Source of the DNA: Nostoc sp. NOS(2021)
Lineage (GTDB): Bacteria > Cyanobacteriota > Cyanobacteriia > Cyanobacteriales > Nostocaceae
Length of the DNA: 40,102 nt
Direction: 5' to 3'
Assembly: GCF_017115025.1 (NCBI RefSeq)
Contig: NZ_JABXKM010000179.1
Span: 1-40,102, forward strand
Position 1 is the first letter of the stretch, and each line of letters starts with the position of its first letter. The notes below the pieces were generated by a model. That model searched no databases, was not told the DNA's origin, and saw nothing but the letters and a program-made list of their open reading frames with translations. The position numbers were made by a program, and so were the translations under genes. This document shows, piece by piece, positions 1-7,741 of this stretch.

Positions 1-348
1 TCAATTGTCACACCGCGATGGATAGTTGATACTTATGGAGCCAGAAATTGGGTAGAAGTTTTCTATCGGGAAGCCAAGGGGTGGTTAGGACTGAAAGAAT
101 ATCAAGTCCGAGATAAAAGAAGTTTACTTCGACATTTTATCTTGGTTTTTTGTGCCTATACTTTTATTCTTTGGCATCAGATGACAGGAGGCTTGAGACG
201 TAGGTGGGCAAGCAAACCTTTGAACACCTTTACTGAAGCCTTAGAAGCCTTTAGAACGGCTATGTCTTATCGATTTTTCGATTGGTTGACCCTCAACCGT
301 GATGTATTTGCTGCTTACAAAGCCAGTTTGGGCTTTATTTGGGCTTAA
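1..348 (+). pseudogene. IS4/IS701-like DDE transposase, C-terminal part (cut by window edge)
   Basis: The frame is open from base 1 to the TAA at 346-348, so this is the last 115 residues of a longer gene whose 5' part lies outside the window. The visible part reads WVEVFYREAKGWLGL followed by KEYQVRD and a hydrophobic stretch around LVFCAYTFILW. This is the usual surroundings of the last catalytic Glu and C-terminus in IS4/IS701-type DDE transposases (family knowledge). An ATG at 142 also opens this frame, but it is internal and not a real start. The gene points towards the biosynthetic cluster, opposite to all cluster genes. Whether the full transposase is intact cannot be judged here. The family call is fairly safe; the IS subgroup is not. 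No terminal inverted repeat could be paired because the other end is missing. Confidence 0.75.
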
Positions 349-384
349 TTTTTGTTTAAGTCCCGCTAATAACTTTGGCAAGAG

Positions 385-514
385 TAAGTAGGTGGGTGAG
401 AAAATTTATAACTATGTCATTGCGAACGCAACGAAGTGGAGTGAAGCAATCGCAAGGTTTTCACCGCTTTTACTTTTTGTTACATAGTTAGTTTTATTTG
501 TGCCTACCTACTTA
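385..514. repeat. 130-bp imperfect palindrome, MITE-like
   Basis: The left arm 385-417 and right arm 482-514 are inverted copies. The outer 9 bp (taagtaggt) and inner 9 bp (taactatgt) match perfectly, and the whole 33-bp arms match at about 23 positions. Between the arms lies a short repeat (419-455). There is no ORF. The size, the terminal inverted arms and the position just behind a transposase gene fit a non-autonomous miniature element or a dispersed cyanobacterial repeat. No clear target-site duplication is visible. Confidence 0.5.
419..455. repeat. Short interspersed repeat of the attgcgaac...gaagcaatcgcaa type
   Basis: The unit begins attgcgaacgcaacgaag and ends gaagcaatcgcaa, with a terminal ttgcga/tcgcaa inverted pair. 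From memory, similar units (attgcga...aagcaatcgca) are scattered between genes in many bacterial genomes, including cyanobacteria. It sits in the centre of the 130-bp palindrome. Only this one copy was seen in the window. Confidence 0.45.
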
Positions 515-641
515 TTTCTCGCTTCGCAGCAATAGCCGTCTAAATTTGACCTCAAAGAATTCGCCAACAAAGTCGTTTCCATCGCGAATTATTTTTCCTT
601 TCTTTGGTCTTCTTGCCAAATTGGGATGCTCCCCAGAACGG
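515..641. other. Non-coding stretch between the repeat and the O-methyltransferase stop
   Basis: No supported ORF is present. With 349-514 it makes a gene-free gap of 293 bp separating the transposase from the last cluster gene, where transcripts from the two sides converge. I looked for a hairpin followed by a T-run after the methyltransferase stop and saw only a 4-bp TGGG/CCCA stem, too weak to call a terminator. Confidence 0.5.
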
Positions 642-1679
642 TTACGGTTTAACTCCTTCAAATAGACTAAATCGAGAATTTTTTATTGGGATAATTTTAG
701 TCAGTTTGAATCCGGCAGATTTAAACAACTCTTTGAACTCTGTTTCAGTACGCTCTCGCCCACGAGAGCATACTACCAACATATGAACATCTTCAAGCTT
801 GACATTAGAAAACTCATTTCCAGAAGGCATTATGCATTCTATCACTAACAATCGCCCTTGTTCTTTCATGGCTTGATGACAGTGCTTAAGAATGTTGATC
901 GCTTGTTCATCATCCCAGAGGTGAATAACTTCCTTGAGCAAATAAACGTCTCCACCTTCTGGTATACCCTCAAAAAAGCTACCTCCAATGAGTTGACAGC
1001 GATTATGGACAGATGCTCGTTCACCTAAATTCTTAACTCTATCAATTGATTTTGGGAGATCGAATAACACACCTGTCATGGTGGGGTTAGCTTCGAGGAT
1101 AGCAGTAAGCAAATTACCCGTGCCACCACCAATATCAACCAGCTTGCCTATTGACGAAAAATCATAAGCCTCCAAGTATGGAGCATATAGCTCTAGTGAC
1201 GGATTACTAGCATATTTATGAAACATTTCTCCTGCAACAGGATTTTGCTCATAATACTGAAATAAATCTACGCCATACAAATGCTCAAAGGCGCTTTCCC
1301 CAGTCTGTACGCTATACATCAAATTTTCCCAGGGTTTATAGTAAAACTCCTCGCCTCGGAGGATTGCATCCTTACGCACTGAACCCGGAACATCGCTCTG
1401 CAAGGATTCTGCTTGTGGAGTTAGTTCAAAGCATCGGGGTTGTGTCTCAGCAAAAATTCCAAAACCCGCAAGAGATCGTAACACTCGATAAAGAGAATCG
1501 CTGTGGGTATTTGTTGCAGAAGCTAAAGCATCGCAGTGCTGAGAACCATCTTTGAGCAAATCTGCAATGCCAAGTTTTGCAACAACATAGATCATCCGTG
1601 AAATCCAGTAAGCATATACCAACTCTCCTGTAGTTAATGAAAGCTCAATCTTGCTAGGCTTAGAGTTTAATAAAACCAC
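642..1679 (-). CDS. SAM-dependent O-methyltransferase
   Basis: At 345 aa this is the normal length for the family with an N-terminal winged-helix dimerisation domain (about residues 20-100) and a C-terminal Rossmann methyltransferase domain. SAM-binding motif I is seen as LVDIGGGTGN (180-189), followed by the acidic FDLP segment (206-209). His253 in KEVIHLWDDE is at the place of the catalytic base of plant-type and CrtF-like O-methyltransferases. The GRERTETEF segment near the C-terminus is also typical. The likely reaction is transfer of methyl from SAM to a hydroxyl of the pathway product; the acceptor is unknown. The start is GTG at 1677-1679, with GGGAG seven bases upstream. It is the last gene of the minus-strand series, 105 bp after the dehydrogenase, so it is probably a late tailoring enzyme. 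Confidence 0.85.
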   Translation of the reverse strand: MVLLNSKPSKIELSLTTGELVYAYWISRMIYVVAKLGIADLLKDGSQHCDALASATNTHSDSLYRVLRSLAGFGIFAETQPRCFELTPQAESLQSDVPGSVRKDAILRGEEFYYKPWENLMYSVQTGESAFEHLYGVDLFQYYEQNPVAGEMFHKYASNPSLELYAPYLEAYDFSSIGKLVDIGGGTGNLLTAILEANPTMTGVLFDLPKSIDRVKNLGERASVHNRCQLIGGSFFEGIPEGGDVYLLKEVIHLWDDEQAINILKHCHQAMKEQGRLLVIECIMPSGNEFSNVKLEDVHMLVVCSRGRERTETEFKELFKSAGFKLTKIIPIKNSRFSLFEGVKP

Positions 1680-1784
1680 GATTTTTCTCCCTTTTTCTTG
1701 AGTATTAGTACTTTGAAAGCATTGCAGTTGAAGAATCTACCTGAGTTTTGAGTATTCAGTTGGATATAAGACAAAAAGATAGCT

Positions 1785-2663
1785 TCAATTTGGATTTTTT
1801 AACTTCCAATTCCCTAGTATCCTTGCATCAAAACTTCGATCCGATAGAAACTTTTTAAGTATCAAATTAAGCTTTAAAGAAGTTTGATGCTTAGATAAGA
1901 AATAACGTGTTTTGGGTTTGCTAACTTCCAAAGCCTCTATAATTGTATATGCAACTTGTTCAGGTTGCATTCCTGTGCGATTTGATCTAATCAAACCCTC
2001 TACAAAAAATTTGTATGCATCACCATACATAGCTTTAGCTTCAGATGACATATTGGCAAAGTTTTTCCGAAAGCTCTCTTCAACTTTATCTGGTGCTGCT
2101 GAAGCAATTGATCCCGGTTCAACCAAAATGACTTCAATACCCCAAGGATCTAATTCCATTCTTAAAGCATCTGTAAATGCCTCCAATGCAAACTTGGAAG
2201 CACACAAGGAAGAGATAAATGGCGAGGAAATTTTACCACCAACTGAACCAATATTAACTATCCGACCTTTAGCTTTTCTAATTAATGGCAAAAATGCCTG
2301 TGTAACAGCTATTTGCCCAAAGACATTGACTTCAAATTGCCATCTCAGGTCTTCAATGGCAACGTACTCTACTGGTCCATCCAGTAACAGACCTGCATTA
2401 TTTACTAATCCAATCAGTCCTTCATTCTCAAGAGCTTTTGATACAATGTCTGCGGCAAATTTAATTTCTTCTGTTTTGGTAACATCCATCAAGATTGTTG
2501 TCAAATTCTCAGATGCATTATGCTTAAGTGATTCAGCATCTTTTTCTTTACGAACTGCTGCAAAGACACGATATCCTTTTTTGTCAAGTAGGAGCGCTGT
2601 TGCTTGACCAACGCCTGTAGACGTCCCTGTAATCAATACAGCACCTTTTTGATTATCAACCAT
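1785..2663 (-). CDS. Short-chain dehydrogenase/reductase lacking the catalytic Tyr
   Basis: The 292-aa protein has the classical SDR plan. The NAD(P)-binding motif is TGTSTGVG (13-20), the structural motif is NNAG (88-91), and the catalytic Ser is S140 in NIGSVGG. The active-site segment reads SSLCASKFALEAF. The usual YxxxK has Lys at 157, but position 153, exactly 13 residues after Ser140, is Leu (codon TTG) instead of Tyr. In normal SDRs that Tyr is the acid/base, so activity is doubtful or unusual. The sequence resembles retinol/estradiol-type SDRs with a C-terminal substrate lid. It lies 59 bp after the MATE gene and 105 bp before the methyltransferase. An AGGG precedes the ATG at 7 bases. 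A redox or binding role on the pathway product is inference. Confidence 0.85.
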   Translation of the reverse strand: MVDNQKGAVLITGTSTGVGQATALLLDKKGYRVFAAVRKEKDAESLKHNASENLTTILMDVTKTEEIKFAADIVSKALENEGLIGLVNNAGLLLDGPVEYVAIEDLRWQFEVNVFGQIAVTQAFLPLIRKAKGRIVNIGSVGGKISSPFISSLCASKFALEAFTDALRMELDPWGIEVILVEPGSIASAAPDKVEESFRKNFANMSSEAKAMYGDAYKFFVEGLIRSNRTGMQPEQVAYTIIEALEVSKPKTRYFLSKHQTSLKLNLILKKFLSDRSFDARILGNWKLKNPN

Positions 2664-2722
2664 TTTTTAACCCTTATGTTCAACAGAAATTAATTTGCGA
2701 TTCAAATCTGAATAAGTTGTTT

Positions 2723-4099
2723 TTAACCTGTCATTTTTTCAACTTCCATTTTTTCTAAAGACTTAAATTCTTTCACAGTCAATAATATAACAATTAAGAC
2801 AAAGAAAATATTAGTAAATATTATTCCGTAGTAAATGCCATTTACACCTAGTAGTCTAGAGAATAAAAACACTAATGGAACGAAGATAAGTAGACTCTTG
2901 AAAAGGAGTACTGTTGCAACTATTTTTTCTTTCCCTGTATATATAAATAGATTCCCAGTAAATCCAATAAAAGGCATAATTGGTATTAATAAATTTAGAA
3001 TTTGAAAGTTAAACAAATCATTTTGAGTAAAGTTAACATCTGGCAAGAGTAAGTTTAGAAATGTTTTTGGTAATAATTGTAGAGGCAACCAAAGTAATGT
3101 CAGTGTAGTAATTGCACCAATAATAAAAATAAAATAAGCTTTCTTAAGTCTTTTATAATTTCTAGCTCCATAATTTATACCGATTACAGGTTGTAAGCCA
3201 ATTATGAAGCCACTTAAAGGAAGAAATGCTAATGAACTCAATCTTTCTGTTGCTCCAAAGAAAGCTATATCTTGAGATGTTCCATAAATAGATATTGATT
3301 TAAAAGTTACAAAGTCCTGAACTAAACTTGTAACTGGAACTAGTATTAGTGATAGACCTATTGACAAAATACTAGGAAGTAAATCTATCGCTAGGGCAAA
3401 CTTTTTATAATTAACTGGAAAAGAACTTTTACCACAGAAGAAGTAAGTTAAGTTGAGAATACTATAAATAACCATCGCAAAAACTGTAGAAAGAGCTAAT
3501 CCTCGAACTCCCCAGCCTAGAATAGCAGTAAAAATATAATTTAATGTAATATCACTTATAGCAAAAACCCCAGCAGATATCATAGCCAATTTGACTTTGC
3601 CTTCTGATTTAATAATTTGACTAGAAGCTATTGCCAGCATAAAAAATAGTGAACCTAGTATATAAGTCTTAAAATAGTCGGCTCCAGCAGAAGCAAGCTC
3701 ACCTCTTGCTCCCATAAACATAATTAATTGTTCACCAAAACTATAGCCAATGATTGTTATCAAAGAAGCAATAATAATTATTATTACTATTAAGTTGCCA
3801 AATATTCTCGACTGATTTTTAATATCTCCAGAACCAATAGCTCGACTGAGAAGAGAAGCAGAACCTACTCCAATGATTTCAGCAGATCCACCAATAATAA
3901 AAGTAAGTGGTGCAGAAATAGATATAGCAGCAACAGCAGTTGTACCAATATATTGACCTGCAAAGAAAGCATTAATAAAACTGTTCAAGCCAGTTACTAG
4001 CATTCCTAACATACCAGGTATTACTAACTTGAACATCAATTTAATGAGATTGCCTTGGAGAATCTCATTCGTCATTTGAGATTGTTTTTGTGAAGTCAT
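2723..4099 (-). CDS. MATE family efflux transporter
   Basis: At 458 aa it is the usual length of multidrug and toxic compound extrusion proteins. About 12 hydrophobic segments run along the protein in two similar halves. The N-terminal signature is PGMLGMLVTGLNSFINAFFAG, and the second half repeats the pattern (ATERLSSLAFLPLSGFIIG and QPVIGINYGAR). MATE proteins are Na+ or H+ antiporters in the cytoplasmic membrane. In this setting it most likely exports the NRPS/PKS product. It lies 23 bp after the 2Fe-2S protein gene and 59 bp before the SDR gene, so co-transcription is likely. An alternative in-frame ATG occurs at codon 9. No strong ribosome binding site is visible. Closer assignment within DinF, NorM or MepA subfamilies is not attempted. 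Confidence 0.9.
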   Translation of the reverse strand: MTSQKQSQMTNEILQGNLIKLMFKLVIPGMLGMLVTGLNSFINAFFAGQYIGTTAVAAISISAPLTFIIGGSAEIIGVGSASLLSRAIGSGDIKNQSRIFGNLIVIIIIIASLITIIGYSFGEQLIMFMGARGELASAGADYFKTYILGSLFFMLAIASSQIIKSEGKVKLAMISAGVFAISDITLNYIFTAILGWGVRGLALSTVFAMVIYSILNLTYFFCGKSSFPVNYKKFALAIDLLPSILSIGLSLILVPVTSLVQDFVTFKSISIYGTSQDIAFFGATERLSSLAFLPLSGFIIGLQPVIGINYGARNYKRLKKAYFIFIIGAITTLTLLWLPLQLLPKTFLNLLLPDVNFTQNDLFNFQILNLLIPIMPFIGFTGNLFIYTGKEKIVATVLLFKSLLIFVPLVFLFSRLLGVNGIYYGIIFTNIFFVLIVILLTVKEFKSLEKMEVEKMTG

Positions 4100-4122
4100 T
4101 TTTAGGTTCTTGGCTTGTTTAT

Positions 4123-5154
4123 TTACTGGATCTTGACTAGATGGCTAACGTGATACTGCTTTACTGGTTTTAACTCCATTTGTTTTGCTGAATTTAATGC
4201 ACTCATAACTTCACCGCTAACTTCTACTCTGGCTTCATAAACACCTGATATACTTCCATCTGTAACTGCATAATCAATACGTACTTCAGCCCAATCAGCA
4301 TTTTCTTCTTCCTCACCTTCTTGAATAGCAACTACTTTGCCAGCTTTTAAATAGTTGAGCCAAGTCCAACCTAACTGCATCCAAATTTCGCACTCGGCAA
4401 TTTGCTCAAATTTGGTTAAACCCGCCCATCCCCGATAAAATTGACGCAAGTCAGAGACTGAGCCATGTTTGTTTACCAGTAAATCAAGGACTTCTGGTTC
4501 CAAATGTCCCCATAAGCATCCTTGAGGTAAATCAACTAGGGTAGGAGCAAACTGATGACCACCAAAGTGAGTTGTTTGCCAGACTCGTAATTTTCCATTG
4601 GAAATGGGCGCGTATTCCTTGCGTAATCGACGATATATAGGAGTCCCGAATCTGCCACAGGCAAGGTCAACTTGAGCATGGGTGCAAACCATGAGTTCGC
4701 GGATGTGATTGCTTTGTTGCTGATACTGCTGAAACTTTGATAAATCATTGGGCTGTTGGATTAACTGCTTGAGTATTGCCGTAACCAAGGCAGTTGCTTC
4801 CCCCTCTGGAACGACAAACTCCTGTTTCTCAAACTTAGAAAACAGCTTTGCAGGACGATAGTAGTATAGGACGCGGGTAAAGCCAGGGTAAGAGTATTCG
4901 CGGTCAGGAGCAATCAACATTGGTCTCAGGTTGACCCCATGTTTGACAATTAACTCTTGGAACAAACCTATCAATGGCTTAATTGTAGGATTTTCCTGAA
5001 AGAGGTCTTGAGACCAAGGTTGTGGAATTTCCATAATCAACCAATGGTCGCAAGTACCTGCTGTACCAATTGGGTCTTCTTTGTTGGTTTTGGAAACCAC
5101 GGAGCAAAAACGACAATCTGTCAGGGAAAGTAGATTTGTCTGTTGATTTTGCAA
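4123..5154 (-). CDS. Apd1/sucrase-ferredoxin-like 2Fe-2S protein
   Basis: This 343-aa protein resembles the sucrase/ferredoxin-like (Suc_Fer, Apd1) family, whose thioredoxin-fold C-terminal part binds a 2Fe-2S cluster through two Cys and two His. The expected ligands are visible. Cys157 and Cys166 are nine apart in CTHAQVDLACG. His196 and His200 are four apart in HFGGHQFAP. The same spacing is known for yeast Apd1. An N-terminal cluster CRFC occurs at residues 14-17. The gene starts with TTG at 5152-5154, fixed by a perfect AGGAGG eight bases upstream. It follows two P450 genes and a dioxygenase, so a redox-partner role is reasonable inference, but no partner domain is fused to it. It lies upstream of the MATE gene with a 23-bp gap. 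Confidence 0.85.
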   Translation of the reverse strand: MQNQQTNLLSLTDCRFCSVVSKTNKEDPIGTAGTCDHWLIMEIPQPWSQDLFQENPTIKPLIGLFQELIVKHGVNLRPMLIAPDREYSYPGFTRVLYYYRPAKLFSKFEKQEFVVPEGEATALVTAILKQLIQQPNDLSKFQQYQQQSNHIRELMVCTHAQVDLACGRFGTPIYRRLRKEYAPISNGKLRVWQTTHFGGHQFAPTLVDLPQGCLWGHLEPEVLDLLVNKHGSVSDLRQFYRGWAGLTKFEQIAECEIWMQLGWTWLNYLKAGKVVAIQEGEEEENADWAEVRIDYAVTDGSISGVYEARVEVSGEVMSALNSAKQMELKPVKQYHVSHLVKIQ

Positions 5155-5388
5155 TTCAAACCCCTCCTGAAAAAAAGCTATGAGGCAGCAGGGTTCTTAA
5201 ACCCAAACACTTAGAATTCATCATTTATCATTTCAGATAAATTACTCATTGAATCAAACTCAATCTATTTCTTACTCAAGTCCTAATCTCTTTCGCAAAC
5301 GACTATAACAAAGAGTGTCATAAAAATACTGAGTTGGCATTATTTTTTTACTATACCCCAAATTTAATGCCCCACTTTGATTTTGTAA
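5155..5388. other. 234-bp intergenic region, possible internal promoter zone
   Basis: This is the longest gap inside the minus-strand series, between the dioxygenase and the 2Fe-2S protein gene. Two TATAGT hexamers read on the minus strand (5350-5355 and 5302-5307) could be -10 boxes, but neither has a convincing -35 at the right distance. A 7-bp inverted pair (5336-5342 and 5365-5371) has a 22-base loop and no T-run. A promoter for the last four genes is plausible but not proven. Confidence 0.3.
5163..5168 (-). promoter_or_regulatory. Strong ribosome binding site AGGAGG before a TTG start
   Basis: On the minus strand AGGAGG is followed after 8 bases by TTG (5154-5152), which begins the 2Fe-2S protein frame. 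This is the best Shine-Dalgarno in the tailoring region and justifies the non-ATG start. Confidence 0.7.
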
Positions 5389-6258
5389 TTAGTCTAAACT
5401 CAAGTTAGTTAAGGTAGTGAATACCTCCCGTTGATTATCTTTGAATTCGCGCCGACCGTGCATAAATCTCGAATTATCTATCATCACTAGATCACCAGCT
5501 TGCCACGAGATTTCTTCCGTAAATTTGTCGTAAAGTTTCTGTATTTCGTCGGCAACTTCGTCAGGAAGCTTTGAACCATCTTCAAAAATCTCAAGTCCAT
5601 TTGCAAGAGGTCCCGAAAGGCTGTTAGCAAATGCATCTTGATTCTCATACTTTGTTTTTACTACTGCTGAACAAATATATTTGCAAGAAAGGGTCGAATC
5701 TTCATTTATCTGATAACTCAATCCCTCAATTTTATCCAATATTGGCTTGCAATTATCAAGGGTTTCACCTAAAACAAGAAAATTCTTTAAATCATCAAAT
5801 TCCACACTCTCAAAATCAAACTTTAGTTTTTTGTCAAGAAATAACTGTTTCGTATGTTTGCTCATTTCCTTCCATATTTGGACACCGTCTGCAAATAGAG
5901 TTTCGCCTCCTTGTACAGGCGTTTTACAGCAAAACCAAATAGCATCAGGTCGAAAAGGACTAAAACCATGCTCAACATGAAGAGAAATAGCATTCATTTC
6001 AGCATCTACGAAGTTAACAAAATCAACCGAGTCAAAACTTGTTTTTGTGGGGTCTCCAATGTAGCTAGAACTGAATTTTTCTGAAAAAGCTTTCATCTGG
6101 ATAGGAGTTACCCCAAAACCTCGAAAAAGAACAACTCCAGATGACTTGAATAGTTCAATATTTTCCGCTTTAGAAAAGCAGAAAATATCTTCATAATCGT
6201 TAGTACTATATACTATTTTTCCCGTTCCTATTCCAAATGACTCAATTTTATTCCTCAT
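5389..6258 (-). CDS. Fe(II)/2-oxoglutarate dioxygenase, TauD/SyrP-like
   Basis: The 289-aa protein has the TauD/TfdA fold signature. Iron ligands are seen as His94-Val-Glu96 in LHVEHGFSPFRP and a distal His267 in DNSRFMHGRREF. Arg277 (QREVF) is placed to bind the carboxylate of 2-oxoglutarate. The acidic ligand is Glu rather than the commoner Asp, as in SyrP-like enzymes that hydroxylate carrier-bound amino acids (family knowledge from memory). The segment FCCKTPVQGGETLFADG is typical of this group. The likely role is hydroxylation of an unactivated carbon of the growing or released product, perhaps next to the amino-acid units; the substrate is inferred only. It follows the second P450 after 61 bp. 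The ATG start has no good ribosome binding site. Confidence 0.85.
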   Translation of the reverse strand: MRNKIESFGIGTGKIVYSTNDYEDIFCFSKAENIELFKSSGVVLFRGFGVTPIQMKAFSEKFSSSYIGDPTKTSFDSVDFVNFVDAEMNAISLHVEHGFSPFRPDAIWFCCKTPVQGGETLFADGVQIWKEMSKHTKQLFLDKKLKFDFESVEFDDLKNFLVLGETLDNCKPILDKIEGLSYQINEDSTLSCKYICSAVVKTKYENQDAFANSLSGPLANGLEIFEDGSKLPDEVADEIQKLYDKFTEEISWQAGDLVMIDNSRFMHGRREFKDNQREVFTTLTNLSLD

Positions 6259-6319
6259 TGCTTTTATTTGAGATTTTTTGCATTAAGTTTGTAACTGCTT
6301 ACCGCAATAAAAACGCATC

Positions 6320-7702
6320 TTACGCTGAATTAGCAACGAACTGCTGTGGCTGCTCTTGGTCTAAACGCTGATCAAGCATTACCATTTTCAAGCCACTAGC
6401 AGGAGGATAGTTAACACCACGAGCTTTGGGCTTTTCTACTCTTTTTTCATCCGCTAATACTAGTTGATAGTGTGAAATAATCGTTGCTAAAACCAGCTTC
6501 ATTTCAAAAAGTGCTAATGCCTCGCCCGGACAGCGACGAGCACCACCACCAAATGGTAGAAATTCATAGGGAGAATATTGTCGCTCCAGAAAGCGCTCTG
6601 GCTTGAATTGCTTTGGTTGTGGGTATAAGTCCTGACGTTGGTGTGTCAGATAAATAGAGCCTCTGACCACTGTACCTGGACTTAACTCGTAGCCCATCAC
6701 CTCAATTGGTGATTCTACGAGTCGTGGAAATGTGACTACCTGAGTTGGATAAATTCGTAGTGCTTCATTACAGACAGCGCTGAGGTAGGGTAGCGCAACG
6801 ATGCTCATAGGATCTGGGGATTCACCGAGGGTATCGAGTTCTTCTAGCAATCGTTCGCGAACAGCAGGTAAACTATGAATCCAGTACAATGACCAAGTTA
6901 TGGCAGTAGCTGACGCATCCTGACCACCCAATAGCAATGATGGGAATAAATCCCGCATATCCTCATCGGTCATTGGTTGACCAGTTTCATCGCGAGCAAA
7001 TATTAGTTCGGAGAGGACATCGGTGCGGGAGGGATCTGCTTGCGATCGCCGTTCTGCAATTTCAGTGTAGAGTAGTTTATCAAATTGTCGTTGGAGGTTC
7101 TGCCAGTATCCCCACGGACTCCACCGACCTAAATCTCGTCGGAGAAAGGGATAAGACAGGGATAATCCCAGCCAGCGAGACCGGGCAAAACTTAATAACT
7201 TGGAAAAGAGTAGCCTAAATTGTTCGTAACGCTCTCCCTCATGCAAACCAAACAAAGCTTGCAATATCACCTCTAGAGTAATCTTTTGCACGGTAGGGTA
7301 GGCATAAAAAGATTCGCCGATCGCTAGATCGTTCATGACTTTTTCTGCAACTTGACAGATACGCTGCCCGTATGCTTTTACCCTAGTTCCATGCAGGGGA
7401 GGCATTAACAACTGACGGCGATGTTTGTGACGCAAGCCATCAAGCATGAGTAATCCATTGTTTCCAACTAAGGGTGCGCCACCTTGGTTCAGCTTACCAG
7501 AAGCTGTGATCTCTTTGGCACTTGTAAAAATCTGCTTCATTCCTTGCGGGTTACTTACGATCACTAAAGGTGTATCACCACCTAGAATGGTGAAAATGTC
7601 ACCATAGCGATCGCTCATAGCATCCATGAAGCCAAGAGGATCGGTCTTAAAATGATGACTCAGCGATCGAGGAGAATCTTTTGGTCCTTCAGGTAATTTC
7701 AT
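6320..7702 (-). CDS. Cytochrome P450, CYP110-like (second of a tandem pair)
   Basis: This is a soluble 460-aa P450. It shows the haem-binding loop FGGGARRCPG with Cys391, the ExxR motif in CNEALRIYP, and the I-helix oxygen-activation segment GGQDASAT. The N-terminus (LPEGP..., DPLGFMDAMSDRYGDIFT) matches the style of the cyanobacterial CYP110 family (recalled, not searched). It has no N-terminal membrane anchor. P450s hydroxylate or otherwise oxidise substrates using two electrons from a redox partner, and none is fused here. It is a paralogue of the upstream P450, with the same length and Cys position and long identical stretches such as the ESPDPMSIVALPYLSAVCNE region, so it arose by tandem duplication. 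The gap to the upstream P450 is 39 bp. Oxidation of the peptide-polyketide is the expected job. Confidence 0.93.
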   Translation of the reverse strand: MKLPEGPKDSPRSLSHHFKTDPLGFMDAMSDRYGDIFTILGGDTPLVIVSNPQGMKQIFTSAKEITASGKLNQGGAPLVGNNGLLMLDGLRHKHRRQLLMPPLHGTRVKAYGQRICQVAEKVMNDLAIGESFYAYPTVQKITLEVILQALFGLHEGERYEQFRLLFSKLLSFARSRWLGLSLSYPFLRRDLGRWSPWGYWQNLQRQFDKLLYTEIAERRSQADPSRTDVLSELIFARDETGQPMTDEDMRDLFPSLLLGGQDASATAITWSLYWIHSLPAVRERLLEELDTLGESPDPMSIVALPYLSAVCNEALRIYPTQVVTFPRLVESPIEVMGYELSPGTVVRGSIYLTHQRQDLYPQPKQFKPERFLERQYSPYEFLPFGGGARRCPGEALALFEMKLVLATIISHYQLVLADEKRVEKPKARGVNYPPASGLKMVMLDQRLDQEQPQQFVANSA

Positions 7703-7741
7703 TACTATTTTTTTTAATGATTGTTTAATTATCGATAGCTA

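Noticed and set aside
604-786. 60-aa plus-strand ORF at the methyltransferase end
   Set aside because: It overlaps the methyltransferase C-terminus antisense and has no Shine-Dalgarno or recognisable motif.
1912-2607. 231-aa plus-strand ORF opposite the SDR gene
   Set aside because: It is antisense to a well-supported SDR, has no recognisable motif, and its composition reflects the complementary codons.
5336-5371. Inverted pair ggcatta/taatgcc downstream of the dioxygenase
   Set aside because: A 7-bp stem with a 22-base loop and no following T-run on the minus strand is not a convincing terminator.
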